From an uncultured Bacteroidales bacterium (GTDB lineage: Bacteria; Bacteroidota; Bacteroidia; Bacteroidales; Coprobacteraceae), in NCBI GenBank assembly GCA_949297285.1, contig CASFRL010000102.1, positions 1-41,158 of the forward strand: a stretch of DNA of 41,158 nt. Direction: 5' to 3'. Positions within the stretch are counted from its first letter, which is position 1, and every line of letters begins with the position of its first letter. The position numbers and the translations under genes were made by a program. The notes under the pieces were generated by a model, which made no database searches, had not been told where the DNA came from, and was given only the letters and a program-made list of their open reading frames with translations. Positions 32,318 to 39,940 of this stretch are shown piece after piece.

Positions 32318-33070
32318 ATGAAAATATTCAAATTTTTATTGCCGGCCTTGTTGTTGGCCTTTGTAATGCCTGCGCAGGCAAAGTGGAAAATATTTAAAAA
32401 ACGGCAAAAAGAGCAGCCGTCGGTGCAGTTGGCTGTAAAGGCAGATACCATTAGCTACGCTTTCGGTATTGATGCCGGCAATGGAATTAATGCAGCATTC
32501 GGTGAGATTAAAGATCGGAGCGATCTGGAATTGAACCCTACCGTTTTTCTTCAGGCATTTAAGAGCGTTTTGTTAAAAGACTCTACATTGTTTACCCGGG
32601 AAGAAGCCTCCGATATTTTAAATAAATTCGGGACAGAAATGCAACGGATAGCCCGAGAAAAACAGAAAATTGCCGCAGAAAAGAATCTGGCAGAAGGAAA
32701 AGCCTTTTTAGAAGCAAAAGCTGCTGAAGCCGGTGTTCAAAAAACAGAAAGCGGATTGTTGTATGTCGTTGAAAAACAAGGAACCGGAGAGAAACCGACT
32801 TTAAACGATAAGGTAAAAGTCCATTATTCGGGGACATTGATAAACGGAACTAAATTTGACAGCTCTTATGATCGAAAACAACCGCTTGAACTGTCTGTCG
32901 GAAGTGTTATTGAGGGTTGGAAAGAGGGCTTGCAACTGATGCCGGTAGGATCTAAGTATATTTTTTATATCCCTTCTGAGTTGGCTTACGGAGAACGAGG
33001 TGCAGGAAAAGATATCCCGGCAAATTCGACCTTGATATTTGAGGTCGAATTGCTTGAAATTATTCATTAA
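32318..33070 (+). CDS. FKBP-type peptidyl-prolyl isomerase, periplasmic
   Basis: This third FKBP has 250 residues. A classical signal peptide (MKIFKFLLPALLLAFVMPAQA) precedes a basic stretch KWKIFKKRQKEQ. FKBP_N follows (about 42-130, ADTISYAFGIDAGNG), then the catalytic domain (about 140-250): TESGLLYVVEKQGTGEKP, VKVHYSGTLINGTKFDSSYD, VIEGWKEGLQLMPVGSKYIFYIP, LAYGERGAGK. No lipid Cys is present, so a soluble periplasmic location is likely. The linker AKAAEAGVQKTESGLLY is nearly identical to that of the second FKBP, pointing to tandem duplication. Confidence 0.92.
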   Translation: MKIFKFLLPALLLAFVMPAQAKWKIFKKRQKEQPSVQLAVKADTISYAFGIDAGNGINAAFGEIKDRSDLELNPTVFLQAFKSVLLKDSTLFTREEASDILNKFGTEMQRIAREKQKIAAEKNLAEGKAFLEAKAAEAGVQKTESGLLYVVEKQGTGEKPTLNDKVKVHYSGTLINGTKFDSSYDRKQPLELSVGSVIEGWKEGLQLMPVGSKYIFYIPSELAYGERGAGKDIPANSTLIFEVELLEIIH

Positions 33071-33160
33071 AGAGAAAAGACATAGAGCACAATGAAAATC
33101 TATAACTTTCTTTTTGCTGATTTTTTCGTGATAACCTTATGTTTATTCAATAAAAAAGTT

Positions 33161-33168
33161 TACTTTTG
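33161..33168 (+). promoter_or_regulatory. Bacteroidota -7 element for Lrp-type gene
   Basis: TACTTTTG matches TAnnTTTG exactly, about 32 bases before the ATG at 33200. The -33 box is not clear. Confidence 0.5.
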
Positions 33169-33199
33169 CTATCAAAATGATTAGCTATAGCTTTTGAAT

Positions 33200-33670
33200 A
33201 TGGAAAAGATTGATAACCTCGACAGGCAAATCTTAGAAATTATTATGCGCAATGCGCGTATTCCCTCTAAGGATGTTGCGGCAGAATGCGGAGTTTCGCG
33301 GGCTGCAATTCATCAACGTATCCAAAGAATGATAGATATGAATGTGATCGTCGGTTCCGGATATCATGTGAATCCGAAAATTCTTGGATATCGTACGTGT
33401 ACTTATATTGGAGTGCGTTTGGAAAAAGGCTCTATGTATAAGGATGTAGTCCCTGAACTGGAAAAAATTCCTGAAGTAGTAGAATGCCATTTTACAACAG
33501 GCCCTTACACAATGTTGTGTAAACTTTATGCTCGTGACAATGAACATCTTATGGAATTGTTGAACGGCCATATTCAGGAAATCCCCGGTGTTACGGCAAC
33601 AGAAACGCTGATTTCTTTAGAGCAAAGTATGAATCGGGAAATTCCGATTAGGAAAAGAAACGAGGAATAA
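33200..33670 (+). CDS. Lrp/AsnC-family transcriptional regulator
   Basis: This DNA-binding regulator of the feast/famine family has 156 residues from the ATG at 33200; a TTG two codons earlier is less likely. The N-terminal winged helix-turn-helix (about 3-55) includes LDRQILEIIMRNARIPSKDVAAECGVS-type sequence and AAIHQRIQRM as the recognition helix. The C-terminal RAM/AsnC domain (about 68-145) contains the fold that binds amino acids and assembles octamers (VVECHFTTGPYTMLCKLYARD). The effector is unknown. It stands alone; the terminator lies inside the 3' coding end of the convergent ribF gene. Targets could be distant. Confidence 0.9.
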   Translation: MEKIDNLDRQILEIIMRNARIPSKDVAAECGVSRAAIHQRIQRMIDMNVIVGSGYHVNPKILGYRTCTYIGVRLEKGSMYKDVVPELEKIPEVVECHFTTGPYTMLCKLYARDNEHLMELLNGHIQEIPGVTATETLISLEQSMNREIPIRKRNEE

Positions 33671-33679
33671 AACAAAAGA

Positions 33680-34621
33680 TTAAATCCGAGTAGGGTAGTT
33701 AAGGAGTATGTTTGTTGCATGCTCCTTATCTTTTTTTAATTGGGCGGTCAACTCTTCGAGTCCGTTCATTTTTTGTTCCGGACGGAGACGGTCGATAAAT
33801 TCTATTTCGATCGATTGTCCGTAAAGGTCTCCTGAAAAATCGAATAAGTGAGCTTCTATACAGATATTCCCGTCGGAATGTACAGTAGGACGTTTCCCTA
33901 TGTTCACCATTCCATTATGATATTCGCCGTTGCTTGTTTTTGCCCTTACTGCGTATGCTCCGTTTGCCGGGATAATTTTTTTTAGGTCGTTTACGGCAAT
34001 ATTGGCAGTGGGGAATCCTATCTTTCGACCGATTTGATGGCCTGCAACGACAGTCCCTTGCAGCATGTAAGGGTGGGTCAAAAATCGTGCCGCTTCAGCA
34101 ACATTACCTTCATCGATTAGTTTCCTTATAGCCGAAGAACTGATATGTTTCCCTTCCGGCATAAATATTTGGGCTTGCCGGACATCAATGTCCAGTATCT
34201 TCCCGTATCGTGCATAATCCTCGAACCCTTCGGCCCTGTTGTGCCCAAAACGATGGTCGTATCCGATAAAAAGGCATTTTAGGGAATAGTTGTTTATCAT
34301 GAACTTGATAAAATCTAATGCCGACATTTGGGACATCTCTAACGTAAAATCAAGAACGATGCAATAATCCAGCCCCGTTTCGGAAAGATTGTCGATTTTC
34401 TCTTCAAAAGTATTGATCAACCGCGGACAATAATCGCTGTGCAGAATTTCCCGGGGGTGGTTGCGGAACGTAATAACCGCCGATGCCATATGCTTACTTT
34501 GGGCCGTAAGTATAATGTCGGAAATCAGCGAACGGTGTCCTGAGTGTACTCCGTCGAAAAAGCCGATTCCCGCAACCAGCTCTGTACCGATAATCGTATG
34601 AGGTTGTTCTATAATTTGCAT
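33680..34621 (-). CDS. ribF: RibF, bifunctional riboflavin kinase/FAD synthetase
   Basis: RibF phosphorylates riboflavin to FMN and adenylates FMN to FAD. I chose the ATG at 34621 (313 residues); a TTG at 34633 would overlap the preceding HAD stop. The N-terminal nucleotidyltransferase domain (about 10-170) shows GIGFFDGVHSGHRSLI with the HxGH site and later YDHRFGHNRAEGFEDY and HISSSAIRKLI. The C-terminal kinase domain (about 180-313) shows GRKIGFPTANIAV and the GMVNIGKRPTV and EAHLFDFSGDLYG blocks. The length is standard. It follows the HAD gene by eight bases. The last codons (33701-33727) double as a terminator for the convergent Lrp gene. No FMN riboswitch is visible upstream. Confidence 0.96.
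   Translation of the reverse strand: MQIIEQPHTIIGTELVAGIGFFDGVHSGHRSLISDIILTAQSKHMASAVITFRNHPREILHSDYCPRLINTFEEKIDNLSETGLDYCIVLDFTLEMSQMSALDFIKFMINNYSLKCLFIGYDHRFGHNRAEGFEDYARYGKILDIDVRQAQIFMPEGKHISSSAIRKLIDEGNVAEAARFLTHPYMLQGTVVAGHQIGRKIGFPTANIAVNDLKKIIPANGAYAVRAKTSNGEYHNGMVNIGKRPTVHSDGNICIEAHLFDFSGDLYGQSIEIEFIDRLRPEQKMNGLEELTAQLKKDKEHATNILLNYPTRI
33701..33737 (+). terminator. Lrp-gene terminator inside ribF coding end
   Basis: AAGGAGTATG pairs with CATGCTCCTT (one wobble) around TTTGTTG and is followed by ATCTTTTTTT on the plus strand. It lies within the last residues of ribF on the other strand, so one sequence serves as both terminator and code. Confidence 0.75.
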
Positions 34622-34629
34622 CTGTAATG

Positions 34630-35241
34630 TCAATCGAAAATGAATGAAAAATCTTCTGGAGGAACAACTAAGTGTGTATGAAACCCAAATTTTCGGGCTG
34701 TTTCAATATTTTTCGGAGAGTCATCAAGTAGTAAACTTTCTTGTGGCAATATCCCCGAATCGGCAATGAGCTTTTCAAAAATTATCGGTGATGGTTTCGT
34801 CGCTCTCAATTGATAAGAGAGATATAGGCGATCGAAATAGTAAAAGATATCTTGCCCTTGGGCTCGGAATAATTCGGAAATGCGCCCTTCAACCATAATG
34901 GGGTTTGTATTGCTAAGCATAAAAATCGTATATTTTTGATGCAGTTGCTCCAATAATGACAGTTTTTGTCCCGGTATTCCGACAAGAAAGCTGTTGAACG
35001 CTTCATCGATTTGTTGGTCGGATACTGCTTGTCCGATATGCCGTCGTATTTCGTCCCGGAATTTTGGCGCAGAAATTGTTCCGTTCTCCAAATCCATGAA
35101 CATCCCTTTTTGTTCATAATTGCCCAAGTATTTATCGATGTCGGAAAATCCTAACTTCTTGAATGCATCGATACATTTTTGTTTGTCGAGATCCATCAAG
35201 ACACCTCCTAAATCGAAAATAATGGTTTTGATATCTTTCAT
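34630..35241 (-). CDS. HAD-family phosphatase next to ribF
   Basis: This HAD hydrolase has 203 residues and is a paralogue of the protein at 25415-26047. Motif I is IIFDLGGVLMDLD with nucleophile Asp10 and Gly12 replacing the common D+2 Asp; motif II is LSNTN, motif III is the Lys of RATKPSP and motif IV is LLLDDSPKNIETA. A helical C1 cap lies at about 20-90. It is eight bases upstream of ribF in the same transcript. Because the phosphatase step of riboflavin synthesis (removal of phosphate from 5-amino-6-ribitylamino-uracil phosphate) and FMN hydrolysis are done by HAD enzymes in other bacteria, a flavin-linked role is an attractive inference. A YihX-like sugar phosphatase role is equally allowed by sequence. 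Confidence 0.87.
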   Translation of the reverse strand: MKDIKTIIFDLGGVLMDLDKQKCIDAFKKLGFSDIDKYLGNYEQKGMFMDLENGTISAPKFRDEIRRHIGQAVSDQQIDEAFNSFLVGIPGQKLSLLEQLHQKYTIFMLSNTNPIMVEGRISELFRAQGQDIFYYFDRLYLSYQLRATKPSPIIFEKLIADSGILPQESLLLDDSPKNIETARKFGFHTHLVVPPEDFSFIFD

Positions 35242-35274
35242 TATATACTACCGGTAATTTTATGAATCAGAATA

Positions 35275-35282
35275 CAAAAATA
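35275..35282 (-). promoter_or_regulatory. Bacteroidota -7 element for HAD-ribF operon
   Basis: On the minus strand this reads TATTTTTG, fitting TAnnTTTG, about 34 bases before the HAD ATG at 35241. A TTTCG-type sequence about 22 bases upstream may serve as a weak -33. Confidence 0.45.
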
Positions 35283-35527
35283 ACGAAACTTTATCTATAA
35301 GACACGAAACATAATCTCTATTAACGTTTATTTCCAATATTCCCCCCGAAATAGCAGAGGTAACGATCTTGGTGTCAGGTGATGAATTCTTGTCTGGGAT
35401 AAAGCTGAATGAGGGCGAAATGTGTCAGTAAATTGTCTCTCACGTATATAACAACCGGATTTTTTACTGATTTTAAAAATCGACATGGGGCGAATAGCGA
35501 GAAATGATAGAAAAAATAAAAAATAAT
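35283..35527. other. Intergenic stretch without recognisable gene
   Basis: This is the main part of the gap of about 340 bases between the HAD gene and the tRNA. I see no ORF with domain character, no strong hairpin and no repeat shared with the rest of the window. The HAD-ribF promoter lies at its left edge and the tRNA promoter at its right edge. Confidence 0.4.
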
Positions 35528-35558
35528 TTTGGCGATTTGAAAAAAACGATTACTTTTG
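35528..35558 (+). promoter_or_regulatory. tRNA promoter (-33 TTTG, -7 TACTTTTG)
   Basis: TTTG (35528-35531) and TACTTTTG (35551-35558) are separated by 19 bases, the expected Bacteroidota spacing. The tRNA begins 28 bases after the -7 element. Confidence 0.7.
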
Positions 35559-35585
35559 CAATCACTTTCGGAGATACTCCGAACC

Positions 35586-35659
35586 GGTCCTATAGCTCAG
35601 TTGGTTAGAGCATCTGACTCATAATCAGGGGGTCCTTGGTTCAAGCCCAAGTGGGACCA
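35586..35659 (+). tRNA. tRNA-Met (anticodon CAT)
   Basis: The full cloverleaf can be drawn by hand: acceptor GGTCCTA with TGGGACC, D arm GCTC/GAGC, anticodon arm TCTGA/TCAGG with loop CTCATAA, and T arm CTTGG/CCAAG with loop TTCAAGC. The discriminator base is A, and CCA is not encoded. The CAT anticodon fits elongator Met; a lysidine-modified tRNA-Ile2 also has CAT and cannot be excluded without a model search. It is not the initiator by arm sequence (no GGG/CCC anticodon stem). Confidence 0.93.
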
Positions 35660-35673
35660 CATTTATAAATTCG

Positions 35674-35713
35674 ATCGCCTGTTAACAAAAAAAATAACAG
35701 GCGATTTTTTTTT
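35674..35713 (+). terminator. tRNA terminator
   Basis: ATCGCCTGTTA pairs perfectly with TAACAGGCGAT over 11 bases around a ten-base A-rich loop, followed by a nine-T run. It lies 15 bases past the tRNA and only about 30 bases before the C25 protease ATG. Confidence 0.92.
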
Positions 35714-35744
35714 CCATTATGTTTGTTTATAATTCGTAAAACGT

Positions 35745-37322
35745 ATGAGACAAATAAAATTTTACTTCTGTTGCCTGTTCTTATGGGGTATTTCTTATTT
35801 GGCACATGCTCAGATGTTGATTGTATGTGCACCGGAGTATATGGAGGAGATGAAACCTTTTGTTGCGTGGAAAATTCAGAAAGGAATTTCAACGCAAATC
35901 ATTTCTATGGACGAATTGGGGAATACCGGTCAAGATATAAAAGATTATGTGAAGGATTATTATCAAACGCATCAGAATCGATATTTATTGTTGGTCGGGG
36001 ATGCCGATCAGATACCTATTTGTTATTGTCCCGGTTATGATGTAACTCCGTATACACCTTATACCGATGCCGAATATGGCTATATTTCCGGTTCTTATCC
36101 TCCGGAAGTTTTGGTAGGGCGTCTCTCTGCAGAGTCGGCAGAAGATGTCAGAACTCAGGTCGAACGGATTATATTTTATGAGAAAAATATAGATAAAAAT
36201 GCTACTTGGCTTTCTCGTGCAATCGGTATCGCAAATCCTTCAGCTACTGAGTTGGGCGATAATAATGAAACGGATATTCAGCATATCCGCCAAGTGAATG
36301 CTACGTTAGAACAATATGGTTATACCGTATATGAGACAAGTACAAAAAAAGAGTTAGCCGATTTGTTGAACGAAGGTTCCGGAATTGTAAATTATGCCGG
36401 ACACGGCTATATGTCGGAGTGGGTTACATCGGGTTTCTCGGTCGAAGATCCCTCTTCATTGACTAATGAAGAGAAATTGCCGGTAATTATCTCTACCGGG
36501 TGTGATAATGGAAAATTCGCAGAAGGTACTTGTCTTGCCGAATCGTTCTTGCGGGCTCGCAATAGTGTTGGAGAACCGATTGGTGCAGTCGGTATGTTAG
36601 CCTCTTCAGCTCAAATCATGTGGAATCCTCCGATGTTGGGACAAGATGAGATCGCTCGTATTCTGACTGCTTCGGATATCCCCGGCTCACAGAAAACATT
36701 CGGAGAAGTCGTGAATAGTGCATACCAGAAAGTTATAGACCAATATCGCGGTAGTGGAGAAGATGTTGCCCGTCAATGGATACTGTTCGGAGATCCGAGT
36801 ATGTTGTTGCGTTCGCGTGCTCCCCAAGAAATGAATGTTTCTCATATCAGTATCGTAGATAAAGGAATTAGCACCCTGTCTGTCGGTTGCAATGAAGAAG
36901 GGGCTCTTGTCGCTTTGTCTGCAGATGGAGACTTGTTGGCTGCAAAAACTGTCGAGAACGGGACTGCAGAATTAGATTTTCCTGCCGTAACCGAAGATAA
37001 GACTCTGACCGTGACGGTAACCGCTTTTGATAAGGTGACCTATATCGGGCAAGTTGTTGTCGGTGAAGGATCGGGATTGCAGCCGGTGGGCAATGACGAT
37101 CGGGTAACGGTTTATCCTAATCCTTCTCGGGGAGAAATTCGGATTAATGGATTATCCGATACTACGCTTGCTTCGATATATACTTTGGACGGTGTTTTGG
37201 TAAAAAAACTCGAAATTGATCCTCGAAAATCTATTTCTTTGAATATCGAATCGGGCTCCTATTTCTTGCACTTGCAGGGCGAAAACGGATATACCATTCA
37301 TCGTATATTGATAGCCGATTGA
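35745..37322 (+). CDS. C25 (gingipain-like) cysteine protease with T9SS sorting domain
   Basis: This secreted cysteine peptidase has 525 residues. A signal peptide ends at AHAQ (residue 23) and the catalytic domain begins at once (MLIVCAPEYMEEMKPFV). The caspase-like dyad is visible as His220 (NYAGHGYMSEW) and Cys253 (STGCDNGKF), followed by ILFGDPSMLLR (346-356), as in gingipains. An Ig-like domain (about 362-440) and a type A C-terminal sorting domain (about 455-525: VYPNPSRGEIRINGL ... GSYFLHLQ ... HRILIAD) follow. The sorting domain marks it for export by the type IX system, whose core genes are at 9118-15247. Gingipains carry a propeptide of about 200 residues; none is present here. It is not PorU, which is about twice as long. 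The cleavage preference is unknown. Confidence 0.92.
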   Translation: MRQIKFYFCCLFLWGISYLAHAQMLIVCAPEYMEEMKPFVAWKIQKGISTQIISMDELGNTGQDIKDYVKDYYQTHQNRYLLLVGDADQIPICYCPGYDVTPYTPYTDAEYGYISGSYPPEVLVGRLSAESAEDVRTQVERIIFYEKNIDKNATWLSRAIGIANPSATELGDNNETDIQHIRQVNATLEQYGYTVYETSTKKELADLLNEGSGIVNYAGHGYMSEWVTSGFSVEDPSSLTNEEKLPVIISTGCDNGKFAEGTCLAESFLRARNSVGEPIGAVGMLASSAQIMWNPPMLGQDEIARILTASDIPGSQKTFGEVVNSAYQKVIDQYRGSGEDVARQWILFGDPSMLLRSRAPQEMNVSHISIVDKGISTLSVGCNEEGALVALSADGDLLAAKTVENGTAELDFPAVTEDKTLTVTVTAFDKVTYIGQVVVGEGSGLQPVGNDDRVTVYPNPSRGEIRINGLSDTTLASIYTLDGVLVKKLEIDPRKSISLNIESGSYFLHLQGENGYTIHRILIAD

Positions 37323-37663
37323 TGATTAAGGAAGAAGTGCTATCGTATTGAGAAAAATATTTTGTAGAATTTTGAGGGGATAACAAGATGCTTGATGTCG
37401 TTAGACTTGCGTCGGGTTATCCCTTTAAAATTTTTATGTTTTTGAAAACATAAAAATTACATATTCTTGTGTTGAAGAAAAATCTTTCTCAAGTATCGAT
37501 CTATTTTATCCCGAAAAATTACGATTATATTTTTTCTAATTCATCTATTAAGATTATTTTTTGTTTTTATTAATAGTTGCCATTTATTTTTGTTTTCAAG
37601 TTTTTTTGAGATAGTTTTTTCTGTACATGAATTTTATAATTGTATATCAAAAAATAGTAGCAC
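37323..37663. other. AT-rich gap with two inverted repeats and GH92 promoter
   Basis: No gene. GGGATAAC (around 37378-37385) faces GTTATCCC (around 37416-37423), forming a long-loop hairpin about 60 bases past the protease stop. AATTTTTATGTTTT (37429-37442) and AAAACATAAAAATT (37445-37458) form a perfect 14-bp AT palindrome. One or both may end the protease transcript or serve as a regulator site. The promoter at 37560-37592 follows. Confidence 0.5.
37560..37592 (+). promoter_or_regulatory. GH92 promoter (-33 TTTG, -7 TATTTTTG)
   Basis: TTTG (37560-37563) and TATTTTTG (37585-37592) are 21 bases apart, as expected for the Bacteroidota primary sigma factor. The leader to the ATG at 37664 is about 65 bases. 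The region is very AT-rich, so chance matches are possible. Confidence 0.5.
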
Positions 37664-39925
37664 ATGAAAACAAAAATGATGTTTATAGCAACATTAGCTT
37701 GTATAGCCTTTTTCTCTTGTAAAGAAGAGAAAGTCTTTACAGAGGAGCGTTATACCCAAGTCGATCCATATATTGGAGCTGGCGGTCATGGTCACGTATT
37801 TGTCGGTGCCAGTGTCCCATTCGGGGCTGTGCAAGTAGGCCCCAATAATATTTATAAAGGTTGGGATTGGTGTTCGGGTTATCACTATTCAGATAGTATT
37901 ATTATCGGTTTTTCTCAAACACACTTGAATGGTACAGGATGTGCTGATATGGGAGATATACAGTTGATGCCATATCCCGGAGACATTAAGATTAATAGAG
38001 GCGAACAAGATAATATTGAAGGAGCCTATGCCTCGACTTATAGCCACGATAATGAAAAAGTAGAACCGGCATATTATTCTTTGCTGATGGATAATGGCGT
38101 GAAAACAGAACTTACGGCTACTGCGCATACGGCTCTACATCGTTATACATTCCCGACGGATCAGCCGGCAAATGTTATGATTAATTTAGTTGAAGGGAAT
38201 GGAGACCAAGCAGATTCTACGTATATAAAGCTGGTAAATAGTAATCTTATAGAAGGATACCGTTTTTCTAAAGGTTGGAGTCCCAGACATAAAATATTTT
38301 TTGTAATTCAAAGCAATGTCCCTGTTGATCGCTTATTACTTTTTAATAATGATCAACCTATAAAGGAAAAAGAAGGTTGTGGCCTTATTAAAGCTGTTGC
38401 CCGTTTTGAAAAAGCACCGTCAGATATGGTTTGGAAAATTGGTATTTCATCGGTAAGTTGTACAAATGCTTTGTTAAATTTAGATACCGAAGTGCCTTCT
38501 TTTGACTTTGATAGTGTCGCTATTGCCGGTAAAAAAATGTGGGAGACAGAACTTTCGAGAATTGCCATTAAAACATCGAATGAGAAGTATAAGAAGATAT
38601 TTTACACGGCTCTTTACCATACCGGTATTGCTCCTACGAGGTATAGTGATGTAAATGGAGATTTCCGGGGTCATGATGACAAGGTTTATACGAATGTGTC
38701 ATATAATAACTATTCTACATTATCATTATGGGATACTTATCGGGCATTAAATCCTTTATTTACAATTATTCATCCGGAAATGGTGCCGGATATTGTAAAT
38801 TCGATGTTGGGAATTTATGATCAGCAAGGCCGCCTTCCTATTTGGCCTTTAGCTGGTGGTGAGACGAACTGTATGCCTGGATATAGTGCTATTCCGGTTA
38901 TTGCAGATGCTTATTTGAAAGGTTTTAAGGGATTTGATGCTGAGCGGGCTTTTGAAGCTTGCGTTAAGTCGGCCACCAATCCCAATCAAAAAGGTATTTC
39001 TTTTTTGATGGAACGCCGTTATATTCCGTGCGATTCGGTTCATGAGGCGCCCTCTTATGCAATGGAGTACGCTGTGGGAGATTGGGGTATTGCTCAAATG
39101 GCAAAACGTATGGGAAAGCAGTCCGACTATTATACGTTTGCCGAACGGGCTAACTATTTTGAAAATTATTTCGATAGTTCGATAGGTTTTATTCGGCCTA
39201 AAATGTCTGATGGCAGTTGGCGTACTCCGTATGATCCGTTTATTAATGTTCATGGGCGTGGCGATTTTTGTGAAGGAAATGGATGGCAATATACCTTCTT
39301 TGTACCTCAAAATCCTGAAGGGTTAATCGCTTTGTTTGGTGGAGATGAAGGCTTTGTTGAAAAATTAGATTCATTTTATATTGCAGAAGGCGATCTTGGT
39401 GAATTTGCAGCTCCTGATATTTCGGGATTGATTGGACAATATGCTCATGGAAATGAACCGAGCCATCATGTCGCTTATCTATATGCATTTGCGGGGCAAC
39501 AGTGGAAAACAGCCGAAAAGGTCCGTTATATCTTGGATAATTTTTATACAGATCAGCCGGATGGCGTTATCGGAAATGAAGATTGCGGGCAAATGTCTGC
39601 TTGGTATATTCTTTCTGCTCTGGGTTTTTATCAAGTGAATCCGTGTAATGGAGTATTTGTGTTCGGAAGTCCGTTATTTGATGAAGCGGTCATCCTGTTA
39701 CCGCAAGATAAAACGTTTACGGTTGAAGCCATAAATAATAGTCCGAAAAATATTTATATACAGAAAGTCGAATTGAACGGGAAATCTTACACCCGCAGTT
39801 ACATCTTGTATGAAGATATTATGAAGGGCGGCAAGCTGACCTTTTATATGGGCGATAAACCCAATTATGATTTTGGTGCCGCCAAAGAAGATCGTCCTTT
39901 TTCCTTGGTTTTTGATAAGGAATAA
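37664..39925 (+). CDS. GH92 alpha-mannosidase, lipoprotein
   Basis: This glycoside hydrolase of family 92, exo-acting on alpha-mannosides (mainly 1,2-linked) with calcium, has 753 residues. The lipoprotein signal ends FFSC with Cys19, followed by KEEKVFTEE, an acidic stretch that may allow surface export. The N-terminal beta-sandwich starts VDPYIGAGGHGHVFVGASVPFG and includes GFSQTHLNGTGC. The (alpha/alpha)6 domain contains LSLWDTYRALNPL, GNEPSHHVAYLYAF (about 596, with the family's acid Glu) and GNEDCGQMSAWY (about 636, with the base Asp). The length is normal. It has no SusC/SusD neighbours here, so it is not in a standard polysaccharide locus. The promoter at 37560-37592 and the terminator at 39941-39986 make it a single-gene unit. 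Confidence 0.94.
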   Translation: MKTKMMFIATLACIAFFSCKEEKVFTEERYTQVDPYIGAGGHGHVFVGASVPFGAVQVGPNNIYKGWDWCSGYHYSDSIIIGFSQTHLNGTGCADMGDIQLMPYPGDIKINRGEQDNIEGAYASTYSHDNEKVEPAYYSLLMDNGVKTELTATAHTALHRYTFPTDQPANVMINLVEGNGDQADSTYIKLVNSNLIEGYRFSKGWSPRHKIFFVIQSNVPVDRLLLFNNDQPIKEKEGCGLIKAVARFEKAPSDMVWKIGISSVSCTNALLNLDTEVPSFDFDSVAIAGKKMWETELSRIAIKTSNEKYKKIFYTALYHTGIAPTRYSDVNGDFRGHDDKVYTNVSYNNYSTLSLWDTYRALNPLFTIIHPEMVPDIVNSMLGIYDQQGRLPIWPLAGGETNCMPGYSAIPVIADAYLKGFKGFDAERAFEACVKSATNPNQKGISFLMERRYIPCDSVHEAPSYAMEYAVGDWGIAQMAKRMGKQSDYYTFAERANYFENYFDSSIGFIRPKMSDGSWRTPYDPFINVHGRGDFCEGNGWQYTFFVPQNPEGLIALFGGDEGFVEKLDSFYIAEGDLGEFAAPDISGLIGQYAHGNEPSHHVAYLYAFAGQQWKTAEKVRYILDNFYTDQPDGVIGNEDCGQMSAWYILSALGFYQVNPCNGVFVFGSPLFDEAVILLPQDKTFTVEAINNSPKNIYIQKVELNGKSYTRSYILYEDIMKGGKLTFYMGDKPNYDFGAAKEDRPFSLVFDKE

Positions 39926-39940
39926 AGATGCATTATTATA

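Noticed and set aside
34630..35241. FMN riboswitch before the HAD-ribF operon
   Set aside because: The leader is only about 30 bases from the likely promoter, too short for the FMN aptamer, and no conserved stem pattern was seen.
35745..37322. PorU, the sortase of the type IX system
   Set aside because: PorU is also a C25 protein but about 1100 residues or more; this one is 525 residues and looks like a cargo protease.
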